A stretch of DNA of 64,000 nucleotides from Anaerohalosphaeraceae bacterium. GTDB lineage: Bacteria > Planctomycetota > Phycisphaerae > Sedimentisphaerales > UBA12454. The stretch spans positions 1-64,000 of the forward strand of contig JAIORA010000016.1 in the NCBI GenBank assembly GCA_021108375.1. The letters are read 5' to 3'. Below the pieces are notes generated by a model. It did no database searches and was not told the DNA's origin. It saw only the letters and a program-made list of their open reading frames with translations. Positions 28,317 through 37,749 of the stretch are shown one piece after another (the stretch's first letter is position 1; every line of letters starts with the position of its first letter). Made by a program: the position numbers and the translations under genes.

Positions 28317-28713
28317 TATGGCTTGCTATTTGTTTGTACGCCAATTCTGCGTCTCTGAGAAAATCAGCAACTACACTAAAAACGCCTTCGGCTACGGCTT
28401 CATCGTAAACATGGCTCGTTTGGTTTCTGGCTTCGTGGTATGAAAACCATTTGACAGGGTCGTTAATCAAATGATTTTCGGCAGCATAACGGAATAACTC
28501 TCTGCGCGAAATTCCATCCACATAAGTACTGCCCAAATTTATTTGGAGCCAGCGATTTATCATTTTCCAGGATAATTCATAGGTGTACTCAAATCTCTGA
28601 ATTACCGAATCCCGCAATATGTCAGCAGGAACATCGTCAGCATTTTTTTGATACCACTTCAATGATTCACTAAGAGAATCAATCGCTTTTCGTAAACTTA
28701 TAAGTTCAAGCAT
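28309..28713 (-). CDS. HI0074/HepT-like HEPN protein (toxin-like)
   Basis: RFEYTYELSWKMINRWLQ...ISRRELFRYAAE...WFSYHEARNQTSHVYDEAVA; RNQTSHVY fits RX4HXY. Confidence 0.87.
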   Translation of the reverse strand: MLELISLRKAIDSLSESLKWYQKNADDVPADILRDSVIQRFEYTYELSWKMINRWLQINLGSTYVDGISRRELFRYAAENHLINDPVKWFSYHEARNQTSHVYDEAVAEGVFSVVADFLRDAELAYKQIASHND

Positions 28714-28950
28714 ATCGCAGATTTCCGTAATTAATAGAAAGGTACTCGACCGCCCATTGTATGTATATAAGCGGCATTTTTCAAGGAAAGAAAAAAGATG
28801 TCAAAAAAAGCAATTAGAAACTTTTTTGGGGCAAGACTTGGTGATTGAAAAAAACAGTATTTTTTCTGGACAAGGTGCGGGTTTTGTGTTACCATACGTT
28901 GCTGTTATTCACGAGAAAAGATATAACTATTTGTTTTAAAGGTGGTTACG

Positions 28951-29187
28951 ATGGCTCATAAGAAGGGACAAGGCTCTACAAGAAACGGCAGAGACTCTAA
29001 TCCGCAGTATCTCGGTGTTAAGCTCTACGGCGGACAGTCCGCAAAGGCCGGCTCGATAATAGTTCGCCAACGCGGCACCAAGTTTCATCCAGGCTTCAAT
29101 GTTGGTATGGGCAAAGATTACACGCTTTTCGCTCTGACAGATGGCGTTGTATGCTTTAAAGGTAAAAAAGTACACATCGAAGTGTAG
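28951..29187 (+). CDS. rpmA: 50S ribosomal protein L27
   Basis: [62 protein letters not shown]. Confidence 0.97.
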   Translation: MAHKKGQGSTRNGRDSNPQYLGVKLYGGQSAKAGSIIVRQRGTKFHPGFNVGMGKDYTLFALTDGVVCFKGKKVHIEV

Positions 29188-29210
29188 GTGCATTAAATTT
29201 TGAGATTGCA

Positions 29211-29241
29211 AAAAGGATGGCTTTGTGCCATCCTTTTTTTG
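29211..29241 (+). terminator. Rho-independent terminator after rpmA
   Basis: AAAAGGATGGC TTTGT GCCATCCTTTTTTT. Confidence 0.85.
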
Positions 29242-29271
29242 TGTAACATTTTAAAGGGTGTTTTTTAACAA

Positions 29272-30291
29272 ATGTTTATAGACCAGGCAAAATTTCATAT
29301 CAAATCCGGTGATGGCGGCCCGGGATGTATCAGTTTCAGGCGAGAGAAGTATGTCGCCAGGGGTGGTCCCAATGGCGGCGACGGCGGTAAGGGTGGGGAT
29401 GTATGGATTGAGGCTGCCGCCGATGTCGATACGCTGATAGACTATCTTGGCCGACATATATGGAAGGCAAAAAATGGCTTGCCCGGCGAAGGAAGTAACT
29501 GCAGCGGCAAAGATGGCGATGACTTGGTTCTGAAAGTTCCCGTTGGCACGCTGATTTATGATGAAGGCCTGGAGAGGCTCCTGCTCGCTGATATGGCTGA
29601 GGCTGGTATGAAAATTCGTATCTGTCGGGGTGGTATTGGTGGACACGGCAATAGCTTTTTTGCCAACTCGGTAAGGCAGACTCCGAGGATTGCTCAGCCC
29701 GGAAAGCAGGGCAAGGAAAGAGATTTGTATCTGGAACTTAAGCTCATCGCTGATGTCGGACTTGTGGGTCTGCCAAATGCTGGCAAAAGTACGCTTGTTT
29801 CGCGATGTTCGGCGGCGAGGCCGAAAATCGCGGACTATCCGTTTACAACGCTTGAGCCGGTACTCGGAATTGTTGAGCTTAGTGGTTTCAGGCGGTTTTT
29901 GATGGCGGATTTGCCCGGCCTTATCGAAGGAGCTCATAGCGGTGCGGGGCTGGGACACGATTTTCTAAAGCATATTGAGCGAACGAGAATAATTGTTCAT
30001 ATGCTGGAGCTTAGTCCATCAGACGGCAGTAGCCCGGTCGAAAATTATGAAAAAATTCGTAATGAACTTGTTAGTCACAGTGCTGCTCTCGGCGAAAAGA
30101 GAGAGGTAATCGTAATAAATAAAACAGACCTTGACCCGGATGGCAGCGAAACAGAAAAACTGAAGAGCCGTTTTGATGCCGAAGAGGTTTTCGCGGTTTC
30201 AGCAGTTAGTGGAAAGGGAATCAAGGAACTCTGCGACAGGCTTTGGCGGATTGTTAAAGACAGTAAAAATGAAAGCGAAGGTGTTTTATGA
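29272..30291 (+). CDS. obgE: Obg-family GTPase
   Basis: FIDQAKFHIKSGDGGPGCISFRREKYVARGGPNGGDGGKGGDV...DVGLVGLPNAGKSTLVSRCSAARPKIADYPFTTLEP. Confidence 0.97.
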   Translation: MFIDQAKFHIKSGDGGPGCISFRREKYVARGGPNGGDGGKGGDVWIEAAADVDTLIDYLGRHIWKAKNGLPGEGSNCSGKDGDDLVLKVPVGTLIYDEGLERLLLADMAEAGMKIRICRGGIGGHGNSFFANSVRQTPRIAQPGKQGKERDLYLELKLIADVGLVGLPNAGKSTLVSRCSAARPKIADYPFTTLEPVLGIVELSGFRRFLMADLPGLIEGAHSGAGLGHDFLKHIERTRIIVHMLELSPSDGSSPVENYEKIRNELVSHSAALGEKREVIVINKTDLDPDGSETEKLKSRFDAEEVFAVSAVSGKGIKELCDRLWRIVKDSKNESEGVL

Positions 30292-31082
30292 ATGTAATCG
30301 CAATCGATATTGGTAACACAAATATAACGGTTGGGCTTTTTCTTGACGATAAGGAGGAGCAAGTCGTTAAAGTTGGCGGTGGCAATTCCGAAAAACTCGC
30401 CGAGGTCTTCAAAGACTTCTGGCAGCAGGTGCCAATTAACAAAAGCAGTAAAGAGCAAAAGCGCGATGGCTGCTTTGTTATCTCAAGCGTGAATCCGCAG
30501 TGGGCCGAACTTGTGAAACAAATTATAAAAGAGCAGCTCTCTGAAAAAGCTCTCGAAATAGGGAGCGGCAAAGACATTCCGCTTCCGATGGAGATGGCTG
30601 TCGATGAGCCGGAAAAAGTGGGCGTTGACAGAGTTATTATGGCAGCAGCGGCTTACGATGTTGTTGGTGATGTTGTCGCGATAGCGGATTTTGGCACAGC
30701 GGTTACCGTTGATTTGGTTAGCGAAGACGGCGTGTTTCTCGGCGGGACGATTTTTCCGGGATTTGGAATTGCATCTGAATCCCTCAAGACTGGTACCGTT
30801 GCTTTGCCCAATATAAGCAAAGTCTGCGAGCCGAAAAGCCCATTTGGAAAAAGTACTTCCGAGGCTATAAATAGTGGGCTGTACTACTCGGCTATCGGCG
30901 GACTGGAAGTTATTGTAAGGATGTATGCTGAAGATTTGGGCAAGTGGCCTCAGACGGTTGTTACCGGAGGCAATATGGAAATTATCAGGGGCGGCTGTAT
31001 GTTTGTCGAATCGTTCGTCAGCGACCTTGCTGTAAAGGGTATTGTACTGGCGTACAAGAAATTTATAGGCGAAAAAATCTAA
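30288..31082 (+). CDS. coaX: Type III pantothenate kinase
   Basis: VIAIDIGNTNITVGLF...VGVDRVIMAAAAYDVVG...IADFGTAVTVDLVSEDGVFLGGTIFPG. Confidence 0.93.
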   Translation: MNVIAIDIGNTNITVGLFLDDKEEQVVKVGGGNSEKLAEVFKDFWQQVPINKSSKEQKRDGCFVISSVNPQWAELVKQIIKEQLSEKALEIGSGKDIPLPMEMAVDEPEKVGVDRVIMAAAAYDVVGDVVAIADFGTAVTVDLVSEDGVFLGGTIFPGFGIASESLKTGTVALPNISKVCEPKSPFGKSTSEAINSGLYYSAIGGLEVIVRMYAEDLGKWPQTVVTGGNMEIIRGGCMFVESFVSDLAVKGIVLAYKKFIGEKI

Positions 31083-31087
31083 AGACG

Positions 31088-32245
31088 ATGCTTTCTGCAA
31101 AATCACAAACTGTTGCAGCGGTTGTAACTGGCAAAGCAGTGGCGGCGGTTTCGGTGATTCATCTGACAGGTCCAGCGGCAAAGGAAATCTTGGGGCAAAT
31201 TTTCAGTCGCGGCGGAAGTAAATCTTCCAGTTTTGAGGTTGGGGAAATTTTGCACGGCCATATAATAGATGCCGACAGGATAATTGATGACTGTCTGATT
31301 GGGTGCGAAGGAGATGAGCAATTCGGCATAAACTGTCACGGCAATCCGCTTATTGTTGAGGATATTCTGGAATTGCTGAAATCTAAAGGTGTTCAAATAA
31401 TAGAACCTGACGAATTGCTTATGCTCTTAGCTCAAAGCAAAGATGACTCAGATTTAATATCTGCTGAAGTTGAAATTGCCGCGATTGGAACTGTGACTAT
31501 TGTTGGTGCAAAAATTATAAAGCATCAGTTGAAAATGGGGCTGCGGCAGACCGGGCGATGGTGGCTTGAGAATCTTGAGTCGATGGATATTGATGATGTT
31601 GCTGCTGGTGCTGAAAAAATTATAGCAGATAGCGCAATCGCAAGTCTGATTATTAACGGGGCAAAAGCTGTTTTGACAGGTAAGCCAAACAGCGGCAAGA
31701 GTACACTTTTTAACAGGCTTTGCGGCAGGCAAAAAGCTATCGTAACCGATATTGCAGGCACGACCAGGGATTGGCTCAGTGCCAAGATAAAATTGAAAAC
31801 AATAACAGTCGAGTTGTTCGATACCGCAGGGATAGAGAAAAGCCTTGTCGCTGCAAATGAAGTAGATGCTCAGTCCCAGCAAAGAGCTAAAGAGTTATCC
31901 TGCGATTGCGATATTATTTTGAACGTGATTGCCCCGGGCGAAACATCTGTTGACAGATTGTGCGGCTCCGCGGACAAGAAAATCCTTTTCGTGTTGAATA
32001 AATCAGACCTCGGCAAGTGCAAAGCAGCAGGTAGTTTTGAGGATACCGTCAGCGTAAGTGCTAAAGATGGGCACGGGATTGATAAACTTGTTTCTGCGAT
32101 TGAGGTAGTACTCGGTGTTGCGGATTATGATTTTAAAGCAACCGTCTGCTTTACCGAAAGGCAGATGAAATTGATGGCAAAAATTGCCGTCGCCAGAAGC
32201 AAAAAAGAAATACGACAGTTTATAACGGAGTTGTTAACCGGCTAA
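31088..32245 (+). CDS. Divergent MnmE/TrmE-like GTPase lacking the C-terminal Cys motif
   Basis: AVLTGKPNSGKSTLFNRLCGRQKAIVTDIAGTTRDWLSAKIKL...LFDTAGIE...FVLNKSDLGK; ends IRQFITELLTG. Confidence 0.78.
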   Translation: MLSAKSQTVAAVVTGKAVAAVSVIHLTGPAAKEILGQIFSRGGSKSSSFEVGEILHGHIIDADRIIDDCLIGCEGDEQFGINCHGNPLIVEDILELLKSKGVQIIEPDELLMLLAQSKDDSDLISAEVEIAAIGTVTIVGAKIIKHQLKMGLRQTGRWWLENLESMDIDDVAAGAEKIIADSAIASLIINGAKAVLTGKPNSGKSTLFNRLCGRQKAIVTDIAGTTRDWLSAKIKLKTITVELFDTAGIEKSLVAANEVDAQSQQRAKELSCDCDIILNVIAPGETSVDRLCGSADKKILFVLNKSDLGKCKAAGSFEDTVSVSAKDGHGIDKLVSAIEVVLGVADYDFKATVCFTERQMKLMAKIAVARSKKEIRQFITELLTG

Positions 32246-32253
32246 GATGTTGG

Positions 32254-32259
32254 TATAAT
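32254..32259 (+). promoter_or_regulatory. Putative -10 (TGGTATAAT) immediately upstream of mutS
   Basis: TTGGTATAATCGCGAGCCTATG; ATG begins 10 bp after the hexamer. Confidence 0.4.
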
Positions 32260-32268
32260 CGCGAGCCT

Positions 32269-34890
32269 ATGTCAGCACAAAACGAAAAACTTACTCCAGC
32301 GATGAAGCAGTTTCATCATTTTAAGGAAAAGTACCCCGATTGCGTACTGTTTTTTCGGATGGGGGACTTTTACGAAACTTTTTATAAGGACGCGCAGCTC
32401 TGTTCGCAGGTTTGCGGGTTGACACTTACCAGTCGCAGCAAGGGCGAAAATCCCATACCGCTTGCCGGCGTTCCTTTTCACGCTGTTGATGGCTATCTCA
32501 AAAAGATGATTACCGCCGGCTATAAGGTCGCGGTTTGCGAGCAGGTGGAAAAACCGAAAGATGCCAAAGGAGTTGTAAAACGTGATGTCGTGCGGATTAT
32601 AACGCCGGGTACTTTGACTGATGATATGCTGCTGAACGAAAAACAGGACAATTTTCTCTGTGCTGTCAGCTTAGGCTTAAAGATGGCTGCTATCAGCTGG
32701 GTCGATATTTCCACGGGTCATTTCTTTGGGCGGACAGTGCCGGAGAAAAATATCATTGATGAAATACTCAGGATTTCTCCTGCTGAGTGCATCTTGCCGG
32801 ACGCTCGCGGCGAACTGTTCGAATCACAGATAAAGGCTCTTTCTTCTGACATATCTCTGCACAGTGGTGCGATTGTTACGCTTCGGCCGAGTTGGTATTT
32901 TGAACCCTTTTCGGCGAAGAAAAAGCTGCTTAGCCATTTTGGAACAAAGACTCTGGCTGGTTTCGGAATAGAGACAAACGATGAAATTATTTCGCCTGCT
33001 GGTGCAATAATCGAGTATCTTAGCGAAACCCAAAAAACCGCCTTAGGGCATATTGGCAGTTTGAGAAAGGTTGAGCATAAGAGATATTTGCAGATTGACC
33101 AGACGACATTGCGCAGCCTGGAAATTTTGCGGACGATTCGCGGCGAAAGCTCAAAGGGGTCGCTAATAGAAAATATCGATATGACTCTTACCGGTATGGG
33201 CTCCAGGATGATGAGGCATTGGGTGTGTATGCCGTTATGCGATGGTGGCGAAATTGAATTACGCCAGGATGCGATTGCTGATTTTCTCAGTGATTCCGCA
33301 AAGCTAAACGAGATGCGACAATTACTGAAAAATACCGCTGACCTTGAGAGGATTGTTGCCAGAGTTGGAACTTTCAGGGCAGGGCCGAGAGATTTTATCG
33401 CTCTTGGCAATAGTTTGAAAAAGGCTGGGCCGTTAAAGCAATTGCTGAGCGGTTTCGATGCGGATTTGCTTATTTCACTCGGCGAAAATTGCGACACGAT
33501 GGATGATTTGGCGGATTTGCTCGAACGTGCGATTGAGCCTGACTGTCCGGTTCATCTACGGGACGGCGGAGCTATAAGGAGTGGTTTCGATGCCGGTCTT
33601 GATGAGTTGCGGGAGATTACGAAAAACGGCAGGAGTTGGTTGGGGCAATATCAGAAGACCCAAATCGAACGCACGGGCATTACCAATCTCAAAATAGGGT
33701 TCAATAAAGTTTTTGGGTTCTATATCGAGGTTAACCACGCAGCGGCGGAAAAAGTTCCGCCTGACTATGTTCGCAAGCAGACGATAAAAAACGCAGAGCG
33801 GTACATTACCGATGAGTTGAAAAGGTATGAGCAGAAAGCGCTAACAGCAAGCGATAAAGCAATTGAGCTTGAGCAGGAGCTTTTTGAACAGATTAGACGT
33901 GAGTGTGCCGAGTATATACATCGGATACAGTCGCTGGCTGAGACTGTCGCTGTTTGTGATTGTCTTAGCTCTCTCGGTGAATTGGCATCAAAGCGGAGAT
34001 ATGTTCGACCGAAAATTACGCAGGGCAATGAGTTGTTTATCCGGGACGGCAGGCATCCGGTTCTTGGCGAGATGCTCGGCAATGAATTTGTGCCTAACGA
34101 TATTGAAATCGGCGCAGGTCTCGGCGATGTGATTATTATTACCGGGCCGAATATGAGCGGTAAGAGTACCTATATAAGGCAGGCGGCTCTTTTGGTACTG
34201 ATGGCGCAGATGGGCAGTTTTGTTCCGGCCTCTGAGGCGACAATCGGGCTGGTCGATAGAATTTTTACGCGAATCGGAGCGAGCGATGAACTTGTTCGCG
34301 GCCAATCGACGTTTATGGTCGAGATGACCGAGACGGCTAACATTGTCAATAATGCTACCGAAAAATCGCTGGTCATTCTCGATGAGGTTGGACGCGGGAC
34401 GAGTACCTACGACGGCCTTTCGCTGGCGTGGGCGATAACCGAGTACATTGCCAACAATACAAAATGCAGGACGTTTTTCGCAACTCACTATCACGAACTG
34501 ACGGCTCTTTCGGATTTGCTGGTGAATGTCAAAAACTGCAATGTCGCTGTTCGGGAATGGGCTGACGAAGTTGTTTTTCTGCACAAAATTCTGCCCGGCG
34601 GAACCGACAAAAGTTACGGTATTCACGTGGCGAAACTCGCGGGGATTCCAAAAACAATTCTCGACAGAAGCGCGGAAATTTTGCTGGATTTGGAAAATAC
34701 ATTTGAAAAAGAGGCTACCGGTGAAAAATTAGCCCGCGAAAGGACTAAAGAACCGCTGGAAATGCCGCTTTTCGACCAGAAACAAAAGGATACGCTCGAC
34801 AGGCTCAAAGACCTTGATGTGAATAATCTTACGCCGATACAGGCGATAAATATGCTCAACGAAATAAAAGACTTCCTTGCCGATAAATAG
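32269..34890 (+). CDS. mutS: DNA mismatch repair protein MutS
   Basis: TPAMKQFHHFKEKYPDCVLFFRMGDFYETFY...IITGPNMSGKSTYIRQAALLVLMAQMGSFVPA...VILDEVGRGTSTYDGLSLAWAI. Confidence 0.98.
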   Translation: MSAQNEKLTPAMKQFHHFKEKYPDCVLFFRMGDFYETFYKDAQLCSQVCGLTLTSRSKGENPIPLAGVPFHAVDGYLKKMITAGYKVAVCEQVEKPKDAKGVVKRDVVRIITPGTLTDDMLLNEKQDNFLCAVSLGLKMAAISWVDISTGHFFGRTVPEKNIIDEILRISPAECILPDARGELFESQIKALSSDISLHSGAIVTLRPSWYFEPFSAKKKLLSHFGTKTLAGFGIETNDEIISPAGAIIEYLSETQKTALGHIGSLRKVEHKRYLQIDQTTLRSLEILRTIRGESSKGSLIENIDMTLTGMGSRMMRHWVCMPLCDGGEIELRQDAIADFLSDSAKLNEMRQLLKNTADLERIVARVGTFRAGPRDFIALGNSLKKAGPLKQLLSGFDADLLISLGENCDTMDDLADLLERAIEPDCPVHLRDGGAIRSGFDAGLDELREITKNGRSWLGQYQKTQIERTGITNLKIGFNKVFGFYIEVNHAAAEKVPPDYVRKQTIKNAERYITDELKRYEQKALTASDKAIELEQELFEQIRRECAEYIHRIQSLAETVAVCDCLSSLGELASKRRYVRPKITQGNELFIRDGRHPVLGEMLGNEFVPNDIEIGAGLGDVIIITGPNMSGKSTYIRQAALLVLMAQMGSFVPASEATIGLVDRIFTRIGASDELVRGQSTFMVEMTETANIVNNATEKSLVILDEVGRGTSTYDGLSLAWAITEYIANNTKCRTFFATHYHELTALSDLLVNVKNCNVAVREWADEVVFLHKILPGGTDKSYGIHVAKLAGIPKTILDRSAEILLDLENTFEKEATGEKLARERTKEPLEMPLFDQKQKDTLDRLKDLDVNNLTPIQAINMLNEIKDFLADK

Positions 34891-34942
34891 CAGATTGCGG
34901 TATAATGCCGGAGTAACGAATATAAATATAGCGAGGTGAAAT

Positions 34943-35710
34943 ATGTATTGTCAAAAATGCGGAACGGAAAATCTTGGAGATGCCCAGGTTTGTGCCGGCT
35001 GCGGCGGAGTGTTTGTCTATAGCGAGACTGCCAGAACCAGTGGTATGGCGATAACGTCTATGATACTCGGCATAAGCGGCTTTTCGATGTTCGGGGTCTT
35101 CGGGGTTACCTGGATTATAGGTTTGATATTCGGAATAATTGCGCTGCAAAAAATATCAAAAAGCGGCGGCAGGCTCAAAGGTAAAGGCTGGGCGATAACG
35201 GGAATCGTAACTTCCGGTGCAGGCCTTGCACTGGTGCTGACGATTTTTGGTATTTGGATGATATTTACGTCGGTAAAAACCGTTTCACTTCGCGAACAGG
35301 TAGGCGAGATGAGAAATACAGTTTTTGAGCCTGTGCCTGTGGTTGAGGCTGTGGTTGGGATACCGAGTATTGAAGGTGTTGTCTCTATTGCTGATTCCAG
35401 AGGTACCGGTAGCAATTGCAGCAAGGTGTTGTTTGATGCTGAGGTTCTGGCGGAAAATTCGTTGCCAGTTGTCAGCAATTTAGCTTGCGGGCCTGGCGAT
35501 AAAATTCCGACAGATGTAACCTGGAGCTTTATAGGGGTCAAGGGTAGTACAGATGTTTATGATTTTACAATTACCCCGGGGAATGTAATCGCTGGAGTTG
35601 GAGCGGTTATAAAAAAGACCATTAGTTACGACGGTAGCGAGCAGGTCGTTTATGAAAACGACACTGTAAAAGTCATAATAACGTCGGCAGGAAAAAAGAC
35701 GATAGAGTAA
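34943..35710 (+). CDS. Zinc-ribbon/DUF4190-like membrane protein
   Basis: MYCQKCGTENLGDAQVCAGCGGVF; MAITSMILGISGFSMFGVFGVTWIIGLIFGIIALQKI. Confidence 0.75.
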   Translation: MYCQKCGTENLGDAQVCAGCGGVFVYSETARTSGMAITSMILGISGFSMFGVFGVTWIIGLIFGIIALQKISKSGGRLKGKGWAITGIVTSGAGLALVLTIFGIWMIFTSVKTVSLREQVGEMRNTVFEPVPVVEAVVGIPSIEGVVSIADSRGTGSNCSKVLFDAEVLAENSLPVVSNLACGPGDKIPTDVTWSFIGVKGSTDVYDFTITPGNVIAGVGAVIKKTISYDGSEQVVYENDTVKVIITSAGKKTIE

Positions 35711-36223
35711 TTACCTGGATAGTTTTTGCTTTTTGTTTTTGTTGAATTTTCTGACAGCGAAAATATATGTAATTGCTAACGGGATAAACGACAGCAGGCA
35801 TATCAGGCGAATCTGCGGCTGGCTCAGTATGTTCCACAATGGGTTTTTCGTTATCGGCCAGAACATTTTGACATCGTAATGGTATATTCCGTCAATCAGT
35901 ACGTGAAACCATACGCCGAGTATGCCGGAAATCAGCATTTTGAGCAGGGAAGTTTCATAGGGAATCCTCGCAGTTTTCATTAACCACCGCAAAAGCGGTT
36001 TTTTAGAATAGCAGATTAGCCCGCAAGCAATTCCGATGGCAGTACCAATAAGCAGGGTATGGCAATAGCGATGGTGGGGCCAGCCCATACGCATACGATT
36101 TATAACCAGTACCTCAATATCAACCGCGACGTTAGCCAGCAGGAATACCGGCAGGTCGAGCCATTTGCGTAACAGCAATCCCAAAAGTCCACTTGGTCCA
36201 AAATGATAGGGTGTAAATGGCAT
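35711..36223 (-). CDS. Membrane protein, DUF4184/YdjM-like
   Basis: MPFTPYHFGPSGLLGLLLRKWLDLPVFLLANVAVDIEVLVI...HTLLIGTAIGIACG. Confidence 0.6.
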   Translation of the reverse strand: MPFTPYHFGPSGLLGLLLRKWLDLPVFLLANVAVDIEVLVINRMRMGWPHHRYCHTLLIGTAIGIACGLICYSKKPLLRWLMKTARIPYETSLLKMLISGILGVWFHVLIDGIYHYDVKMFWPITKNPLWNILSQPQIRLICLLSFIPLAITYIFAVRKFNKNKKQKLSR

Positions 36224-36279
36224 AATTTAATTAAAATTCTAAGCACCAAATATCAAATCCAAAATAATAAATTCAAATT

Positions 36280-37257
36280 TTAGATTCCTGTAAGGTGTTG
36301 ATTTTTGGCAAGATAATTTTGTATGTAATCTTTCACTGCATCTTCAAGCGAAGTTGTTTTCTGTTTATAGCCGGCGTTACGAATTTTTGTAATATCGGCC
36401 TGAGTATAATACTGGTATTTGTCGCGGAGCGATTCCGGCATATCGATAAATTCAATGCTGGCCTTTTTGTCCATCGCGGCAAAGGCGGCATTTGCTAAAT
36501 CGAGCCAACTGCGAGCTGCGGCTGAGCCGATATTGAAAATGCCGTTGGCTTTTGGATTATCAAGGAAGAACAGCGTCATATCGACAGCATCTTTTATATA
36601 TAAAAAATCTCGCAGTTGTTTGCCATCAGGATAATCAGGATTATATGATTTGAAAAGTTTGACTTTGCCAGCATCGCTGATTTGCTCGAAAGCACGTATG
36701 ACAAAACTGCGCATCTCGGCTTTGTGATATTCGTTTGGGCCGAAAACATTGAAGTACTTCAGTCCCACAATTTCATCGAGCAGGCCGTTACGTTTCGCCC
36801 AGAGGTCGAACAGGTGTTTTGAGTAGCCATACATATTAAGGGGCTTGAGGGTTTTAAGTTTTTCGTGGTTGTCTTCAAAGCCGTTTTCGCCGTTGCCGTA
36901 AGTAGCGGCGCTGGAGGCGTAGATGAATCTTGCGTCGAACTCCAGTGCCAAGGCTGCCATTGCCTTGGTATATTCATAATTATTTTTTGCCAGAAATGAT
37001 GCATCAGTTTCGGTTGTTGCTGAGCACGCTCCCATATGCAGTACCGCTTCGATTGGGAAATCGATGCTGTCGGTTTCGGCCATTTCCAGAAAATCATCGG
37101 CATCAAAGTAGTCAGCAAACCCAAGCCCGGCGAGGTTCTTCCATTTTTCGTCTGTGCCGAGCCGGTCGATAATGACAATGTCGGTCTGGCCTCTGTCGTT
37201 TAGAGCTTTTGCCAGTGCCGAACCTATAAAACCCGCTCCGCCTGTAATGATAATCAT
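36280..37257 (-). CDS. hldD: ADP-L-glycero-D-manno-heptose 6-epimerase
   Basis: IIITGGAGFIGSALAKALNDRGQTDIVIIDRLGTDEKWKNLAGLGFADYFDADDFL...LHMGACSATTETDASFLAKNNYEYTK...LKYFNVFGPNEYHK. Confidence 0.93.
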   Translation of the reverse strand: MIIITGGAGFIGSALAKALNDRGQTDIVIIDRLGTDEKWKNLAGLGFADYFDADDFLEMAETDSIDFPIEAVLHMGACSATTETDASFLAKNNYEYTKAMAALALEFDARFIYASSAATYGNGENGFEDNHEKLKTLKPLNMYGYSKHLFDLWAKRNGLLDEIVGLKYFNVFGPNEYHKAEMRSFVIRAFEQISDAGKVKLFKSYNPDYPDGKQLRDFLYIKDAVDMTLFFLDNPKANGIFNIGSAAARSWLDLANAAFAAMDKKASIEFIDMPESLRDKYQYYTQADITKIRNAGYKQKTTSLEDAVKDYIQNYLAKNQHLTGI

Positions 37258-37436
37258 ATTTAGGTGCCAGAAATTGAAAGAAAAATTAATAATCCGTTTT
37301 TACAACCGTTTTAGCTCTGCTGAGAGTACGAAAATAAGCGGATTTTGTCAATCAAAACAACCAGCGCATAAAAAAAGCCGACACGAATGTCTGCCTTTTT
37401 TATATATATAGTTGCATCACCGGGCGCAACTGTTTT

Positions 37437-37541
37437 TTAGCATAAAGCGATATAGCTGGCTATCGCGAGCAGCAGAATCCGCTTTTTGTTGAACGTAAAC
37501 GGAAGCCAAACACCCAAATAAAAAGTTTTAATCGCAGCCAT
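37437..37541 (-). CDS. Small single-TM protein, 34 aa (below the track cutoff)
   Basis: MAAIKTFYLGVWLPFTFNKKRILLLAIASYIALC*; AACAGGACA upstream resembles ribosome sites used elsewhere in the window. Confidence 0.4.
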   Translation of the reverse strand: MAAIKTFYLGVWLPFTFNKKRILLLAIASYIALC

Positions 37542-37749
37542 TTAATGTGTCCTGTTAATTGTTTTTTCCCTCTTATGGACTCAGTATAGCAAAAAAATGG
37601 GCAAAATGCAAAAAAACGGGGGTGTTTTTGTTCTAAAGCTATGCAAAACAGATGGTTATGTCGATATTTTTTGTTTTTGCGACCTGTTTTTCAGTATAGA
37701 TAATAGGCTTTTGTGATAGTATCTGAAAGATTTTTTCCACATCCTTTTT

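Noticed and set aside
28757-28939. 60-aa ORF upstream of rpmA as possible L21
   Set aside because: Sequence MYVYKRHFSRKEKRCQKK... does not resemble L21; likely spurious.
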